Source: Deltaproteobacteria bacterium (GTDB taxonomy: Bacteria; Myxococcota_A; UBA9160; SZUA-336). Taken from it: a stretch of 64,000 nt of DNA. Under the pieces are notes generated by a model. It was not told where the DNA came from. It saw nothing but the letters and a program-made list of their open reading frames with translations, and did not search any database. How positions within the stretch are numbered: position 1 is the first letter of the stretch; the number at the start of each line of letters is the position of its first letter. The translations under genes and the position numbers were made by a program. The stretch covers positions 1 through 64,000 of the forward strand of contig JAJDAJ010000063.1 in NCBI GenBank assembly GCA_029261925.1, given 5' to 3'. Shown here in pieces: positions 16,403-25,188 of the stretch.

Positions 16403-17752
16403 ATGGGAATTCCCATCGGATCCACCTTGGTCGACGAAGACACCCCGCTCCACGGCTCCATCAGCGTCCGGGACCGCCTGGTCGCCCGCTTCGGCGCTCG
16501 CCTGCTGGCGACGCTGAGCGACGAGCTCGACGGCCTGGTGTCCGCGCTGGCCAAGAACGGCGCGCTGGGTCTGGTGCTGGTCGATGCGCGCCCGCTGCAG
16601 GAGATCGAGCGCCTGCACGGCGCCGTGCCGCTGCGCCGCGCCCTCGAGACGCTGATCTCGCGCGTGGGTCAGCGCGTGCACGACGAGTTCGGCGACGACT
16701 TCGTCATCACCGGCGGACCTCTCGAGGAGGAGCAGATCCTCATCTTCCTGGAGCGCCCGCGGGCCGACACCGCCTTCTACCTGCACGAGATCCCGCGCCT
16801 GACCCACGAGCTCCGCGGCTACCTGCGCCAGTCCCTGCGCCGGATGGTGTACCCGTACCTGCACCGGCCCCCGGAGCTGCCGCTCGGTCACGGCATGATC
16901 TTCGACCGGCCCTTCCAGCGCCCCGAGACCCAGATCCGCAAGCTGATCGAGGCCACGCGCCGCGCCGCCCGCTTCGAGGCGGACCGCACGCTGCGCGAGC
17001 GCGCCGCGGTGCTCGAGCGCATCGTGCTCCAGGAGAGCCTGTCCACGGTGTACGAGCCCGTCGTCGATCTCGAGGACGAGCGCGTGATCGGCTACGAGGC
17101 GCTCTCGCGCGGTCCGGCGGGGACCTCGCTCGAGGATCCACTCACGCTCTTCGGTGTAGCCTCGAGCTGCGACCTCGAGTTCGAGCTCGACAGCCTGTGC
17201 CGCCGGCGCGCGCTGGCGAATGCCACGGGGATCCGCCCCGACCAGCAGCTCTTCCTGAACATCCTGCCGAGCTGCATCCACGACCCCGACTTCGAGGGGG
17301 TGCGGGTGCGCCGCATGCTCAAGGACCTGGGCCTGGCGCCGGAGAACCTGGTGCTCGAGATCTCCGAGCGCGAGGCGATCACCAACTTCCCGATCTTCCG
17401 CGAGGCGCTCGATCAGTTCACCGCGCTGGGCTTCGGTATCGCGCTCGACGACACGGGAGCCGGCTTCTCCAGCCTCGAGGCCGCGCTGGAGCTCAGCCCC
17501 GACTACCTGAAGATCGACATGTCTCTGATCCGCGGGATCGAGGAGAGCCCCGAGCGCCAGGAGCTTCTGCGCGGGCTGCAGTCCGTGGCGCAGCGGATGA
17601 ACGCGACCCTGATCGCCGAGGGTATCGAGACCGCCGCCGAGCTGCAGGCCATCCGCGGCCTGGGCATCCGCGGCGGCCAGGGCTTCTACCTGGGCCGCGG
17701 CAGCTCGAGCCTGCGCGGCTTCAGCCTGCGCGCGGACGGCGAGACCGGCTAG
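16403..17752 (+). CDS. EAL-domain cyclic-di-GMP phosphodiesterase
   Basis: 449 residues. An N-terminal region (1-200) contains a helical segment of unknown type. The C-terminal half is an EAL domain with every catalytic element visible: Y-E-A-L-S-R-G, F-L-N-I-L-P, L-E-I-S-E-R-E, A-L-D-D-T-G-A-G-F-S-S, L-K-I-D-M-S-L-I, A-E-G-I-E-T and G-Q-G-F. It should therefore hydrolyse cyclic di-GMP to pGpG. No GGDEF, PAS or transmembrane segment is seen, so it is likely cytosolic and controlled by its N-terminal region. A PilZ receptor is encoded elsewhere in this window (55400-56044). Confidence 0.9.
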   Translation: MGIPIGSTLVDEDTPLHGSISVRDRLVARFGARLLATLSDELDGLVSALAKNGALGLVLVDARPLQEIERLHGAVPLRRALETLISRVGQRVHDEFGDDFVITGGPLEEEQILIFLERPRADTAFYLHEIPRLTHELRGYLRQSLRRMVYPYLHRPPELPLGHGMIFDRPFQRPETQIRKLIEATRRAARFEADRTLRERAAVLERIVLQESLSTVYEPVVDLEDERVIGYEALSRGPAGTSLEDPLTLFGVASSCDLEFELDSLCRRRALANATGIRPDQQLFLNILPSCIHDPDFEGVRVRRMLKDLGLAPENLVLEISEREAITNFPIFREALDQFTALGFGIALDDTGAGFSSLEAALELSPDYLKIDMSLIRGIEESPERQELLRGLQSVAQRMNATLIAEGIETAAELQAIRGLGIRGGQGFYLGRGSSSLRGFSLRADGETG

Positions 17753-17801
17753 CCGCCGGCCTGCAGGCTGCGGGAACGGCGCTCTCGGGCCGGGGCCGCG
17801 C

Positions 17802-18137
17802 CTACAGCCCGCTCTCGTGCGTCGCGGCGCGCTGCGCCTCGCGGCGTCGCGCGAAGATCAGCTTGTCGTGGTGCTTGCGCAGCTGCCGCGTGACCTTGGA
17901 GAACGCGGTCGTCGCCGCGCCCCGCATCGACGGCCGCGTGGCGTGTGCGGCCGCGTTGACGTCCTTGCCCGACACGTGCACCTGCGCCTCGTACCCGTCG
18001 GAGGTGCGCACGATGCTGACCTCCGTCTTCTTCACCTCCGGGAACGTGCTCTGCAGCGTGTCCGCCTGACGCTCGCACTCCTCGTGCAGGCGTCGCGAGT
18101 GAGGGACATCGCCGTGATGGTGCATACGGAAGCTCAT
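17802..18137 (-). CDS. Ribosome hibernation-promoting factor (HPF/RaiA family)
   Basis: 111 residues of the S30AE fold. It contains F-P-E-V-K-K-T-E-V-S-I-V, the Y-E-A-Q-V-H-V-S-G-K-D strand and the terminal helix with R-Q-L-R-K-H-H-D-K-L. Short family members bind the 30S decoding site and stabilise idle ribosomes. It lacks the C-terminal dimerisation domain of long HPF. ATG 18137 has a near-perfect AAGGAGG upstream. It converges on the EAL phosphodiesterase gene and is divergent from the TPR lipoprotein. Sequence divergence from canonical HPF is noticeable, so a specialised paralogue is possible. Confidence 0.75.
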   Translation of the reverse strand: MSFRMHHHGDVPHSRRLHEECERQADTLQSTFPEVKKTEVSIVRTSDGYEAQVHVSGKDVNAAAHATRPSMRGAATTAFSKVTRQLRKHHDKLIFARRREAQRAATHESGL

Positions 18138-18449
18138 GCGGGGTCCTCCTTGCGGGCCGTGGGGCCGCGGGTAGGTGGGGCGGGTGGGCGCCACCGGGCA
18201 CGTCTCGTGCCGCGTCGGGGTATCGAGGACGTCAGACCGTCATCCAGATCCTCCACGACGTTCTCCCCGAGAATAGCGCGCGCGGCCGCCGGGGGATACG
18301 GGCGTATTCCCCGCGCCCGCGCCGGACCGAATCCCCAGGCGGACCGGGGCCCTCGGCCGGCGCGTGCGGATTCCCTGCCGACCCTCCGCCCGGGTAAGCT
18401 GCTGCCGCCGCGGCGGTGCGCCGCGGTCCGACTACGGGAGGAGAGCTAC
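18138..18449. other. Divergent promoter region with hairpin at 18292-18312
   Basis: No gene is visible. Bases 18292-18312 can fold into a 9-bp stem with one bulge (GGGGA outer arm, TACG inner arm), a possible operator between the hpf-like gene and the TPR lipoprotein gene. GGGAGGAGAG just before 18450 is the ribosome-binding site for the latter. Confidence 0.4.
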
Positions 18450-20144
18450 ATGCGAGGCTTCCTGGTGCTCCTGCTCGCGATCGCCGCGGGCTGCTCGACG
18501 GGCTGGCGCGGTCCCGGAACCCCGGCCAGCGACGATCACGCGCACGGTCACGTGCACGTGCCGCGTCGCGTGATGCCTCCGGGCGCGGGCGCACCGCTGT
18601 TCAACGACCTGGGCACGTATCAGCGCGCGATCAGCAGCGACTCGGAGCTGGCCGGCCGCTACTTCACGCAGGGTCTGGTGCTCGCGTACGGCTTCAACCA
18701 CGCCGAGGCCCTGCGCTCCTTCCAGGAGGCGTCGCGACAGGACCCGACGTGCGCCATCTGCGCCTGGGGCGAGGCGTACGTGCTCGGCCCCAACATCAAC
18801 AAGCCCATGGACGACGCCGACGTGCCGGCGGCATACGCGGCCGCACAGCGCGCCCTCTCGCTCGCCGCCGGGGCCAGTCCGGTCGAGCGCGCGCTGGTCG
18901 AGGCCATGGCGGCGCGCTACGCGCCGGCGCCGGTTCCCGATCGCACGCATCTCGACCTGGCCTACGCCGACGCCATGCGCGGGGTCGCCGCGCGCTTCCC
19001 GGACGACGTCGACGTGCAGGCCATCTTCGCCGAGGCGCTGATGGATACCATGCCCTGGGACTACTGGGAGAGCCCCGACACGCCGCGGCCCGCGACGCGC
19101 GAGGTGCTCGCCGCGCTCGAGCGGGTGATGGCCGCCGATCCCGTGCACCCGGGCGCGCTGCACTTCTACATCCACGCCGTCGAGCCCTCGAGCCGGCCGG
19201 AGCTCGGTGAGTCGGCGGCAGATCGCCTCGGTCCGCTGGTGCCGGGGGCCGGGCACCTGGTGCACATGCCCTCGCACATCTACCTGCGCATCGGGCGCTA
19301 CCACGACGCGTCGCTGGCCAACGAGAAGGCCGCGGCGGCCGACGAGTCGTACATCACCCAGTGCCGCGCCCAGGGCTTCTACCCCGCGGCGTACTACCCG
19401 CACAACGTGCATTTCCTGTACGCCTCGTCGGCCTTCGAGGGCCGCAGTGCGGTGTCGATCGAGGCCGCGCGCAAGCTCGCGGCCAACATCACGCCGGAGA
19501 TCGTCTCCGCGGTCGCGCTCAGCGAGGAGTTCGCGCCCATGGAGCTCTTCGCGCTGGCGCGCTTCGGGCGCTGGGACGCGCTGCGGGCCGCCCCGCCTCC
19601 GCGCGAGGACTGGCGCTACGCACGCGCCGTCTGGCACTACACCCGGGGCCTGGCGCACGCCGCACGCGGCGAGCTGACCCGCGCGGGCGCCGAGCTCGCG
19701 ACGCTGCGCGCGATCGCGGCCGAGCCGCCGCTGGCGGAGCTGATGTTCGCCTCGAACTCGACGCCCGCGGAGCTGCTCGCGATCGGGGTCCAGGTGCTCG
19801 ACGCGCGCATCGCCGGTGCGTCCGGCGACTGGGCCGCGGCGATCGATCTCCTGGAGCAGGCGGTGGCGCTGCAGGACGCGCTCACCTACACCGAGCCACC
19901 CCCGTGGTACTTCCCCGTGCGCGAGGCGCTCGGCCACGCGCTGCTGCAGGCGGGCGAGCCCGGCCGGGCCGAGGCCGTCTACCTCGAGCAGCTCGAGTAC
20001 ACGCCCCGCAACGGCTGGTCGCTGCGCGGCCTGGCGCTGAGCCAGCGCGCCGCGGGCAAGCTCGACGCAGCGCGGCGCACCGAGGCGCAGCTCGCCGAGG
20101 TCTGGCAGCGCGCCGACGTTGCCCCGGCATCCTCGGTGTTCTGA
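18450..20144 (+). CDS. TPR-repeat lipoprotein (large)
   Basis: 564 residues. The signal peptide ends in A-I-A-A-G-C (Cys15), a lipobox. A His-rich stretch (D-D-H-A-H-G-H-V-H-V-P) follows, which could bind metal. The remainder is built of helical TPR-like repeats, including Y-F-T-Q-G-L-V-L-A-Y-G-F-N-H-A-E-A and the C-A-I-C-A-W-G-E-A-Y-V-L-G-P-N segment typical of a family of bacterial TPR proteins often annotated only as tetratricopeptide-repeat proteins. H-L-V-H-M-P-S-H-I-Y-L-R and Y-Y-P-H-N-V-H-F-L are conserved there. The role is unknown. Start ATG 18450 is supported by the strong upstream GGGAGGAG. Confidence 0.75.
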   Translation: MRGFLVLLLAIAAGCSTGWRGPGTPASDDHAHGHVHVPRRVMPPGAGAPLFNDLGTYQRAISSDSELAGRYFTQGLVLAYGFNHAEALRSFQEASRQDPTCAICAWGEAYVLGPNINKPMDDADVPAAYAAAQRALSLAAGASPVERALVEAMAARYAPAPVPDRTHLDLAYADAMRGVAARFPDDVDVQAIFAEALMDTMPWDYWESPDTPRPATREVLAALERVMAADPVHPGALHFYIHAVEPSSRPELGESAADRLGPLVPGAGHLVHMPSHIYLRIGRYHDASLANEKAAAADESYITQCRAQGFYPAAYYPHNVHFLYASSAFEGRSAVSIEAARKLAANITPEIVSAVALSEEFAPMELFALARFGRWDALRAAPPPREDWRYARAVWHYTRGLAHAARGELTRAGAELATLRAIAAEPPLAELMFASNSTPAELLAIGVQVLDARIAGASGDWAAAIDLLEQAVALQDALTYTEPPPWYFPVREALGHALLQAGEPGRAEAVYLEQLEYTPRNGWSLRGLALSQRAAGKLDAARRTEAQLAEVWQRADVAPASSVF

Positions 20145-20223
20145 TCCGGGCGCTCCCGCGATAGCGGTCCCCGGGCGGCGGAGGCGTGGTAAACTTCCCA
20201 CCCCGGGACGCAGGGAGGGCAGC

Positions 20224-20892
20224 ATGATGGCTCGCTGGCGAATCGCGGCGGCGGCGCTCGTCGCCGGCCTGGCAGGGACACCGGGCGCGGCCGGCGCCCT
20301 CGTGCTCCAGATCGACGAGCCCTGGGCCACGGCGGGTCCCAATACCGGGACGGTCGGGGAGACGGCGGTCACGCTGACCTCCTCGGGCGACCGCTGGCGC
20401 AGCAGCTTCACCGATGAGTCCCCGCTGTTCTCCCGCGCGGACCTGTTCGGCGCCGGGGCCCAGCCCGCCGGCACCATCGGCGACTTCGCGGTGCTGAGCT
20501 TCGGACCGGGTCAGAGCGACCTGCTGCAGGTCGAGATCGCCGGGCCGCTGCTCGACCCGATCTTCTTCCTGACCGACATCGACGTCGTCGGTGCCACGGT
20601 CACCGTGACCCGTGGCGGGGCTGCGCTGGTGAGCAACGCCGACGGGCAGTGGACGGGTCAGACCCTGACCACGCTGTCGGGAGCTCCGGACACCGTCGGT
20701 GCTTTCGCCACGGTGCGGTACGCCGGTCTGTTCGAGGCCGGCACGAGCTTCGGCTTCGAGATCACCTACCCGGGCGACTTCTCGGTGGACACGCTGGGCC
20801 TGGGCATCGTGGCGGTGCCCGAGCCCACGACCGCCAGCATGCTCGGCGCCCTCCCGCTGCTGCTGATCGCGCGCCGGGCCTGGCGTCGCTAG
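20224..20892 (+). CDS. PEP-CTERM sorted exported protein
   Basis: 222 residues. A signal peptide (about 1-25) precedes a beta-rich body, and the C-terminus carries the PEP-CTERM tripartite signal: V-P-E-P-T-T, a hydrophobic stretch, then A-R-R-A-W-R-R. Such proteins are cleaved and transferred by an exosortase to the envelope or exopolysaccharide matrix. The exosortase is not in this window. GGGAGGG lies upstream of tandem ATGs at 20224 and 20227. The body has no recognised catalytic motif. It is followed by the oppositely oriented tRNA-Sec gene. Confidence 0.85.
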   Translation: MMARWRIAAAALVAGLAGTPGAAGALVLQIDEPWATAGPNTGTVGETAVTLTSSGDRWRSSFTDESPLFSRADLFGAGAQPAGTIGDFAVLSFGPGQSDLLQVEIAGPLLDPIFFLTDIDVVGATVTVTRGGAALVSNADGQWTGQTLTTLSGAPDTVGAFATVRYAGLFEAGTSFGFEITYPGDFSVDTLGLGIVAVPEPTTASMLGALPLLLIARRAWRR

Positions 20893-20923
20893 CGCGGCGA
20901 CCAGGCCGTCCGGCGCGGACGGC

Positions 20924-21023
20924 TGGCGGAGCCCCACGGGAATCGAACCCGCCCAGGACCGCGTCCGCGGCCCCGCAAACGGTTTTGAAGACCGCGCCGG
21001 GCACCAGCGCCGGGAGAGGCTCC
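20924..21023 (-). tRNA. selC: tRNA-Sec (UCA anticodon)
   Basis: About 100 nt on the minus strand, starting GGAGCCTC and ending GGGGCTCCG-CCA with encoded CCA. It has the extended 8-bp acceptor of tRNA-Sec, a long variable arm (GCGGGGCCGCGG region), a T-loop GGTTCGATTCC and anticodon loop CTTCAAA, so the anticodon is TCA (20986-20988). The layout closely follows bacterial selC. Its presence implies a selenocysteine system (selA, selB, selD) elsewhere and at least one UGA-recoded gene, although none is seen here. Confidence 0.9.
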
Positions 21024-21036
21024 GCGATCGCCCGCG

Positions 21037-22176
21037 TCACGCCCCCTGCGGGGTGCGTGCTGCGGAGCGGGCTCCAGTATACGCGCGGCGCAGATGGGCC
21101 GTGAGGTCGGCCGGGCGGGCGTGCGCGTTGAGGCCCGAGGTCGAGGGCATCAGGTAGGCCGGGCGGCCGGCGAAGCCGCCCTCGATCCAGCCGGGGCGCG
21201 CGCCGCGATCGACGGCGCGGCGCCAGCCGTCGAGCCCCACGAAGCACACGGCTCCGGGCTGCAGGCGGCGCACGACGCGCTCGAGCCGGGCGACCCCCGC
21301 CGCGTACTCGTCGCGGCGCAGCTCGTCGGCGCGCCGCGTGGTGCGCTTGCACAGGTCGGTGAATCCGATGCCGTCGGCGAGGGCCCGCAGCGGATCCCGT
21401 GGCACCTGCACCAGGCCTGCGGCCTGGGCGGCGGGCCAGAAGCGATTGCCCGGGCGGCCGTACGGGATGCCGGTCTCCGCGGCGACCGGCGACGGGTTGA
21501 GCCCGCAGACGAGCAGCGCGAGACCGGGCCGCACGTGGTCGGGCAGGGTGTGCGCGCGGCGGGCCCGCAACCACAGCCAGAAGGCGTCGCGGGAGGGCTG
21601 CGTCTCGACGGCGTCGAAGCCGCCATCGGCCAGGAGCTCGCGGGCCCGCTCGGGCGCGACCGCCGAGAACAGGCGCTCGCCCAGCGGGCCGCGGCCGGGC
21701 CGACGCTCGAGCTCGCCGGCCTCGCGCTCGGCGGGTCGGGCACGGAAGGCGTCCAGCGCCGCGATCGACAGCAGCAGCGGTGCGTCCGGGCGCAGCGCAC
21801 CGTGGAGGCGCGCCAGCGCCTCGGGCCAGCGCGCGAGCGGCACGTGGACCAGGCTGCGGATCGCGAACGCGGCGTCGAGCGTACCGCGGCCGAGCGGCAG
21901 CGCGGCCAGGTCGGCCTGCACCCGCAGCACGCGGCGCCGGCGCGGAACGCGCGCGAGCATGGCGGCGCTGGCGTCGAGAGCCAGCGCGTGCTGGCCGCGT
22001 CGCAGCACTGGACCCAGGTGCCAGCCGGGCCCGCAGCCCAGGTCGGCCACGCACGCGCCGCGTGGCAGGTCCGCCACGAGCGCGCCGATGCGGCGTCGGG
22101 CGAGCGGACTGGCTCGTCGTGCCCGGGCCCAGCGCTCCGCGCCGCGCTCGTAGGCGCGCACGGTGCGCGGGTCCAC
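21037..22176 (-). CDS. Fusion: SAM methyltransferase + MUG/TDG-type uracil-DNA glycosylase
   Basis: 379 residues in two parts. Residues 1-205 form a class I methyltransferase with motif I V-A-D-L-G-C-G-P-G-W at 43-52 and A-L-D-A-S at 66-70. Residues about 215-370 resemble mismatch-specific uracil-DNA glycosylase: G-L-N-P-S (225-229, catalytic Asn region), Y-G-R-P-G-N-R-F-W-P (239-248), G-F-T-D-L-C and the terminal M-P-S-T-S-G-L-N-A loop (343-351). MUG removes uracil or related bases from mismatched DNA. What the methyltransferase half acts on is unknown. The reading frame is continuous with no sign of a frameshift. It is followed by selC and preceded, 3 bp away, by an M48 protease gene. Confidence 0.8.
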   Translation of the reverse strand: MDPRTVRAYERGAERWARARRASPLARRRIGALVADLPRGACVADLGCGPGWHLGPVLRRGQHALALDASAAMLARVPRRRRVLRVQADLAALPLGRGTLDAAFAIRSLVHVPLARWPEALARLHGALRPDAPLLLSIAALDAFRARPAEREAGELERRPGRGPLGERLFSAVAPERARELLADGGFDAVETQPSRDAFWLWLRARRAHTLPDHVRPGLALLVCGLNPSPVAAETGIPYGRPGNRFWPAAQAAGLVQVPRDPLRALADGIGFTDLCKRTTRRADELRRDEYAAGVARLERVVRRLQPGAVCFVGLDGWRRAVDRGARPGWIEGGFAGRPAYLMPSTSGLNAHARPADLTAHLRRAYTGARSAARTPQGA

Positions 22177-22178
22177 GG

Positions 22179-23699
22179 CTAGCCGCGTCGCAGCTCGAAG
22201 CTGCGCTCGTCCACCAGGGTGTCACCGAGCAGCACGCGCACGCTCCAGCGGCCCGCGGGCGCGTCGGGTGTGGTCTGGAGACGCGCGCTGAGCGCGCCGC
22301 TGCGCTCCACGCGCACGCGGGCGCGCTCGACCACGCGTCCGTCGGGGGCGACCCACTCGATGCGCAGCAGCCCGGCCCGGCCCTTGTAGCGCGATCCGAG
22401 CTTGCCGCTCCAGCTGACCACCTGTCCCCCCTCGATCCCGTCGTCGGGCGCGAGCATGCTGTCCTCGAGCACCGGGAACTCGACGCGCGCGATCTCGAGC
22501 TCGGCGCTGTGGCGCAGCTTGCTGCCCGGCTGGAAGCCCGCGGCTGCGCGCTCCAGGAAGAAGACCGCGCGCGAGCGATGCCCGAGCTTGCGATGCGCCA
22601 GGCCGAGCCGGTACTGCACCAGCGGCACGTGCGGATCGAGCTTCCAGGCGCGTTCCAGGTGGGCCAGAGCGGCCTCATGATCGGCCTGCTCCGCGGCGAG
22701 GTCGGCCGCGGCCAGGGCCACGCGCGGATCCGTGGGCTCCAGCCGCGCGGCCTCGGCCAGCAGGGCCCCGGCCGTCGTGCGATCGCCGGCGGTCGCCGCC
22801 GCCTGCGCGCGCTCGAGCAGCGGGTCGCTGTGGGCACGGCCGAACTCGGCGCGCGCGTGCAGGCCGCTGCCTCCCGCGACGCGCGTGCGCAGCACCACCA
22901 GCCGCTCCTGCATGCGCGCCAGGCGCGCGTCCTTGCGCGACTGATCGCGCGGGGCCTCGATGCGCTCGAGCTCCACGCGCGCGCCGGCCACGCGCTCCTT
23001 CACCGCCGGGTGGGTGAACAGGTACGAGGGCACGCCGCGGCCGGAGCTGGGGTAGGCCGCGAGCAGGCGCTGGAAGAAGCGCGACATGCCCAGCGGGTCG
23101 TACCCGGTCTCGACCAGGTACGACAGTCCCGAGCGATCGGCCTCGGCCTCGTGGCGGCGGGTGTGCTGGATCTGCAGCGACTGGTTCAGCCCCTGCGCGA
23201 GGATCAGGACGCCGGGGTCGGCACCCGCGGCCACGGCGGCGAGCCCCGCGAGCGTGGCCAGCGTGGCGATCCCCGAGCCCTCGGCGCGTCGCGTCACGTG
23301 GCGCAGGCGCACGTGCGCGATCTCGTGCGCGAGCACGCCGGCCAGCTCGTTCACGTCGCCCGACTGCGCGATCACCGCGCTGTGCAGGTAGACGTAGCCG
23401 CCTCCGATCGTGAACGCGTTGAGCTCGTCGTCCTCGATCACGAAGAAGCGGTAGATGAATGGCTGGGGCTCGGTGGCCGCGACGATCTCGCCGCCGATCT
23501 CGTGGACCCAGTCGAGCAGCACCGGGTCGTTGATCAGCGGCGCCCGGGTGCGGATGATCTGGTGGATCTCGGCGGTCATCTCGCGCTCGCGCTCGACGCT
23601 GACCTCCTCGGTGCTCAGCGGATTGGCACGCCGGACCTGCTCGGCGCTGCACGCGGCCAGCGCCCCGACGAGCGCCACCACCAGTGGCCCGCGGTACAC
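22179..23699 (-). CDS. M48-family metalloprotease lipoprotein (BepA-like) with TPRs
   Basis: 506 residues. The signal peptide ends A-L-A-A-C (Cys17 lipobox). The zinc protease domain has H-E-I-A-H at 125-129 and the third ligand within E-A-E-A-D about 60 residues later. A TPR region follows (D-P-L-L-E-R-A-Q onward), as in BepA/YfgC, which helps outer-membrane protein assembly and degrades misfolded barrels. The last 100 residues form a further beta-rich domain (W-S-V-R-V-L-L-G-D-T) not found in canonical BepA. It should act in the periplasm. Its stop is 3 bp from the start of the methyltransferase-glycosylase gene. Confidence 0.85.
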   Translation of the reverse strand: MYRGPLVVALVGALAACSAEQVRRANPLSTEEVSVEREREMTAEIHQIIRTRAPLINDPVLLDWVHEIGGEIVAATEPQPFIYRFFVIEDDELNAFTIGGGYVYLHSAVIAQSGDVNELAGVLAHEIAHVRLRHVTRRAEGSGIATLATLAGLAAVAAGADPGVLILAQGLNQSLQIQHTRRHEAEADRSGLSYLVETGYDPLGMSRFFQRLLAAYPSSGRGVPSYLFTHPAVKERVAGARVELERIEAPRDQSRKDARLARMQERLVVLRTRVAGGSGLHARAEFGRAHSDPLLERAQAAATAGDRTTAGALLAEAARLEPTDPRVALAAADLAAEQADHEAALAHLERAWKLDPHVPLVQYRLGLAHRKLGHRSRAVFFLERAAAGFQPGSKLRHSAELEIARVEFPVLEDSMLAPDDGIEGGQVVSWSGKLGSRYKGRAGLLRIEWVAPDGRVVERARVRVERSGALSARLQTTPDAPAGRWSVRVLLGDTLVDERSFELRRG

Positions 23700-23709
23700 G
23701 GCCAGGCCC

Positions 23710-25188
23710 CTACTCCGGGATCCAGCGCAGCTTCGGCTTGCGGGCTGCGCGAACCTCGTCGAGCCGGCGCACGATCGGGCGATGCGGAGCGCTCTTGACG
23801 GCCTCGGGGTCGGTGCTGGCCTCCTGCGCGATGCTCAGCATGGCCTCGATGAAGCCGTCGATCGACTCGAGGGACTCGGTCTCGGTCGGCTCGATCATCA
23901 GTGCGCCGTTCACGACCAGCGGGAAGTAGATCGTGGGCGGGTGGTAGCCGTGGTCCATCAGCCGCTTGGCGATGTCCGAGGTCGTCACGCCGTGCGCCTG
24001 CTGGCGCCGGTCGGTCAGCACCACCTCGTGCATCACGCGCGGGTCGCCCACGGCCTCGTAGGTGTCGGCGAGACAGGCGCGCAGGTAGTTGGCATTGAGG
24101 ACCGCCCGCTCGGTCACCTCGCGCAGGCCCTGGGCGCCGTTGCTGCGGATGTAGGCCAGGGCGCGCAGCCAGATCCCCGCGTTGCCCATGAATGCGTGAA
24201 CCCGGCCGATCGACAGCGGCCGGTCGCCGTCCAGCACGAAGCGGTCGCCATCGCGCCGGACCACGGGGCTGGGCAGGAACGGCTCCAGGTTCGCGCGCAC
24301 CGCGACCGGGCCCGAGCCCGGGCCGCCACCACCGTGGGGCGTCGAGAAGGTCTTGTGCAGGTTGAAGTGCATCACGTCCACGCCCATGTCGCCCGGGCGT
24401 GCCACGCCCATCAGGGCGTTCATGTTGGCGCCGTCCAGGTAGACGAGCCCACCCGCGGCGTGCACGCGCTCCGCCAGCGCCTGGACCTCGGACTCGAACA
24501 GGCCCAGGGTATTCGGGTTCGTGAGCATCAGCGCGGCGACACGCTCGTCGAGGTGCGGCTCGAGCGCCCCGGGGTGCAGCAGCCCGTCCTCGCCGCTGGG
24601 CACCTCGACCACCTGCATGCCGTTGAGCGCGGCGCTGGCGGGGTTGGTGCCGTGCGCGGTGTCGGGGATCAGCACGCGGTCGCGCCCGGGCTCCCCGCGC
24701 TGGCGGTGGTAGGCACCGATCATGGCCATGCCCACGAACTCGCCCTGTGCGCCCGCTGCCGGCTGCAGGCTCACGAGGTCCAGGCCCGCGACCTCGGCGA
24801 GCGCCGACTCGAGCTCGTGCGCGAGCGCCAGCAGGCCCTGGATGTCCTCGTCGGCGGCCAGCGGGTGCAGGTTCGCCAGGCCGTCGAGCGCGGCCACGCT
24901 CTCGTTGAGCTTGGGGTTGTACTTCATGGTGCACGACCCCAGCGGGAAGAAGCCGGTGTCGATGCTGTAGTTCCACTGCGACAGGCGCGTGAAGTGACGC
25001 ACCACGTCGAGCTCGGACAGCTCGGGGAAGCCCTCGATGTCCTCGCGCGCCAGCTCGCCCAGCAGCTCGCGCGGATCTGCCGCGGGCACGTCGGGCGGAT
25101 CGACGGCGGGGCCCCGCCGTCCCGGGCGGGAGCGCTCGAAGAGCAGCGGCTCGGAGAAGACCAGCCCGGAGCGTCCCGGCGTGCTCAT
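23710..25188 (-). CDS. gcvPB: Glycine dehydrogenase (aminomethyl-transferring) subunit 2
   Basis: 492 residues, subunit 2 of the split P-protein of the glycine cleavage system. With gcvPA it decarboxylates glycine and transfers aminomethyl to lipoyl-GcvH. The PLP Lys is in F-N-L-H-K-T-F-S-T-P-H-G-G-G-G (Lys279). The N-terminal region contains the conserved G-S-C-T-M-K-Y-N-P segment. Start ATG 25188 overlaps the gcvPA stop (ATGA), so the pair is translationally coupled. The 5' neighbours are gcvPA, gcvH, gcvT and folD. Confidence 0.97.
   Translation of the reverse strand: MSTPGRSGLVFSEPLLFERSRPGRRGPAVDPPDVPAADPRELLGELAREDIEGFPELSELDVVRHFTRLSQWNYSIDTGFFPLGSCTMKYNPKLNESVAALDGLANLHPLAADEDIQGLLALAHELESALAEVAGLDLVSLQPAAGAQGEFVGMAMIGAYHRQRGEPGRDRVLIPDTAHGTNPASAALNGMQVVEVPSGEDGLLHPGALEPHLDERVAALMLTNPNTLGLFESEVQALAERVHAAGGLVYLDGANMNALMGVARPGDMGVDVMHFNLHKTFSTPHGGGGPGSGPVAVRANLEPFLPSPVVRRDGDRFVLDGDRPLSIGRVHAFMGNAGIWLRALAYIRSNGAQGLREVTERAVLNANYLRACLADTYEAVGDPRVMHEVVLTDRRQQAHGVTTSDIAKRLMDHGYHPPTIYFPLVVNGALMIEPTETESLESIDGFIEAMLSIAQEASTDPEAVKSAPHRPIVRRLDEVRAARKPKLRWIPE

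Noticed and set aside
20762-22837. Minus-strand long frame spanning selC and the glycosylase fusion
   Set aside because: It covers tRNA-Sec and runs out of phase with the methyltransferase-glycosylase gene, which has recognisable motifs.
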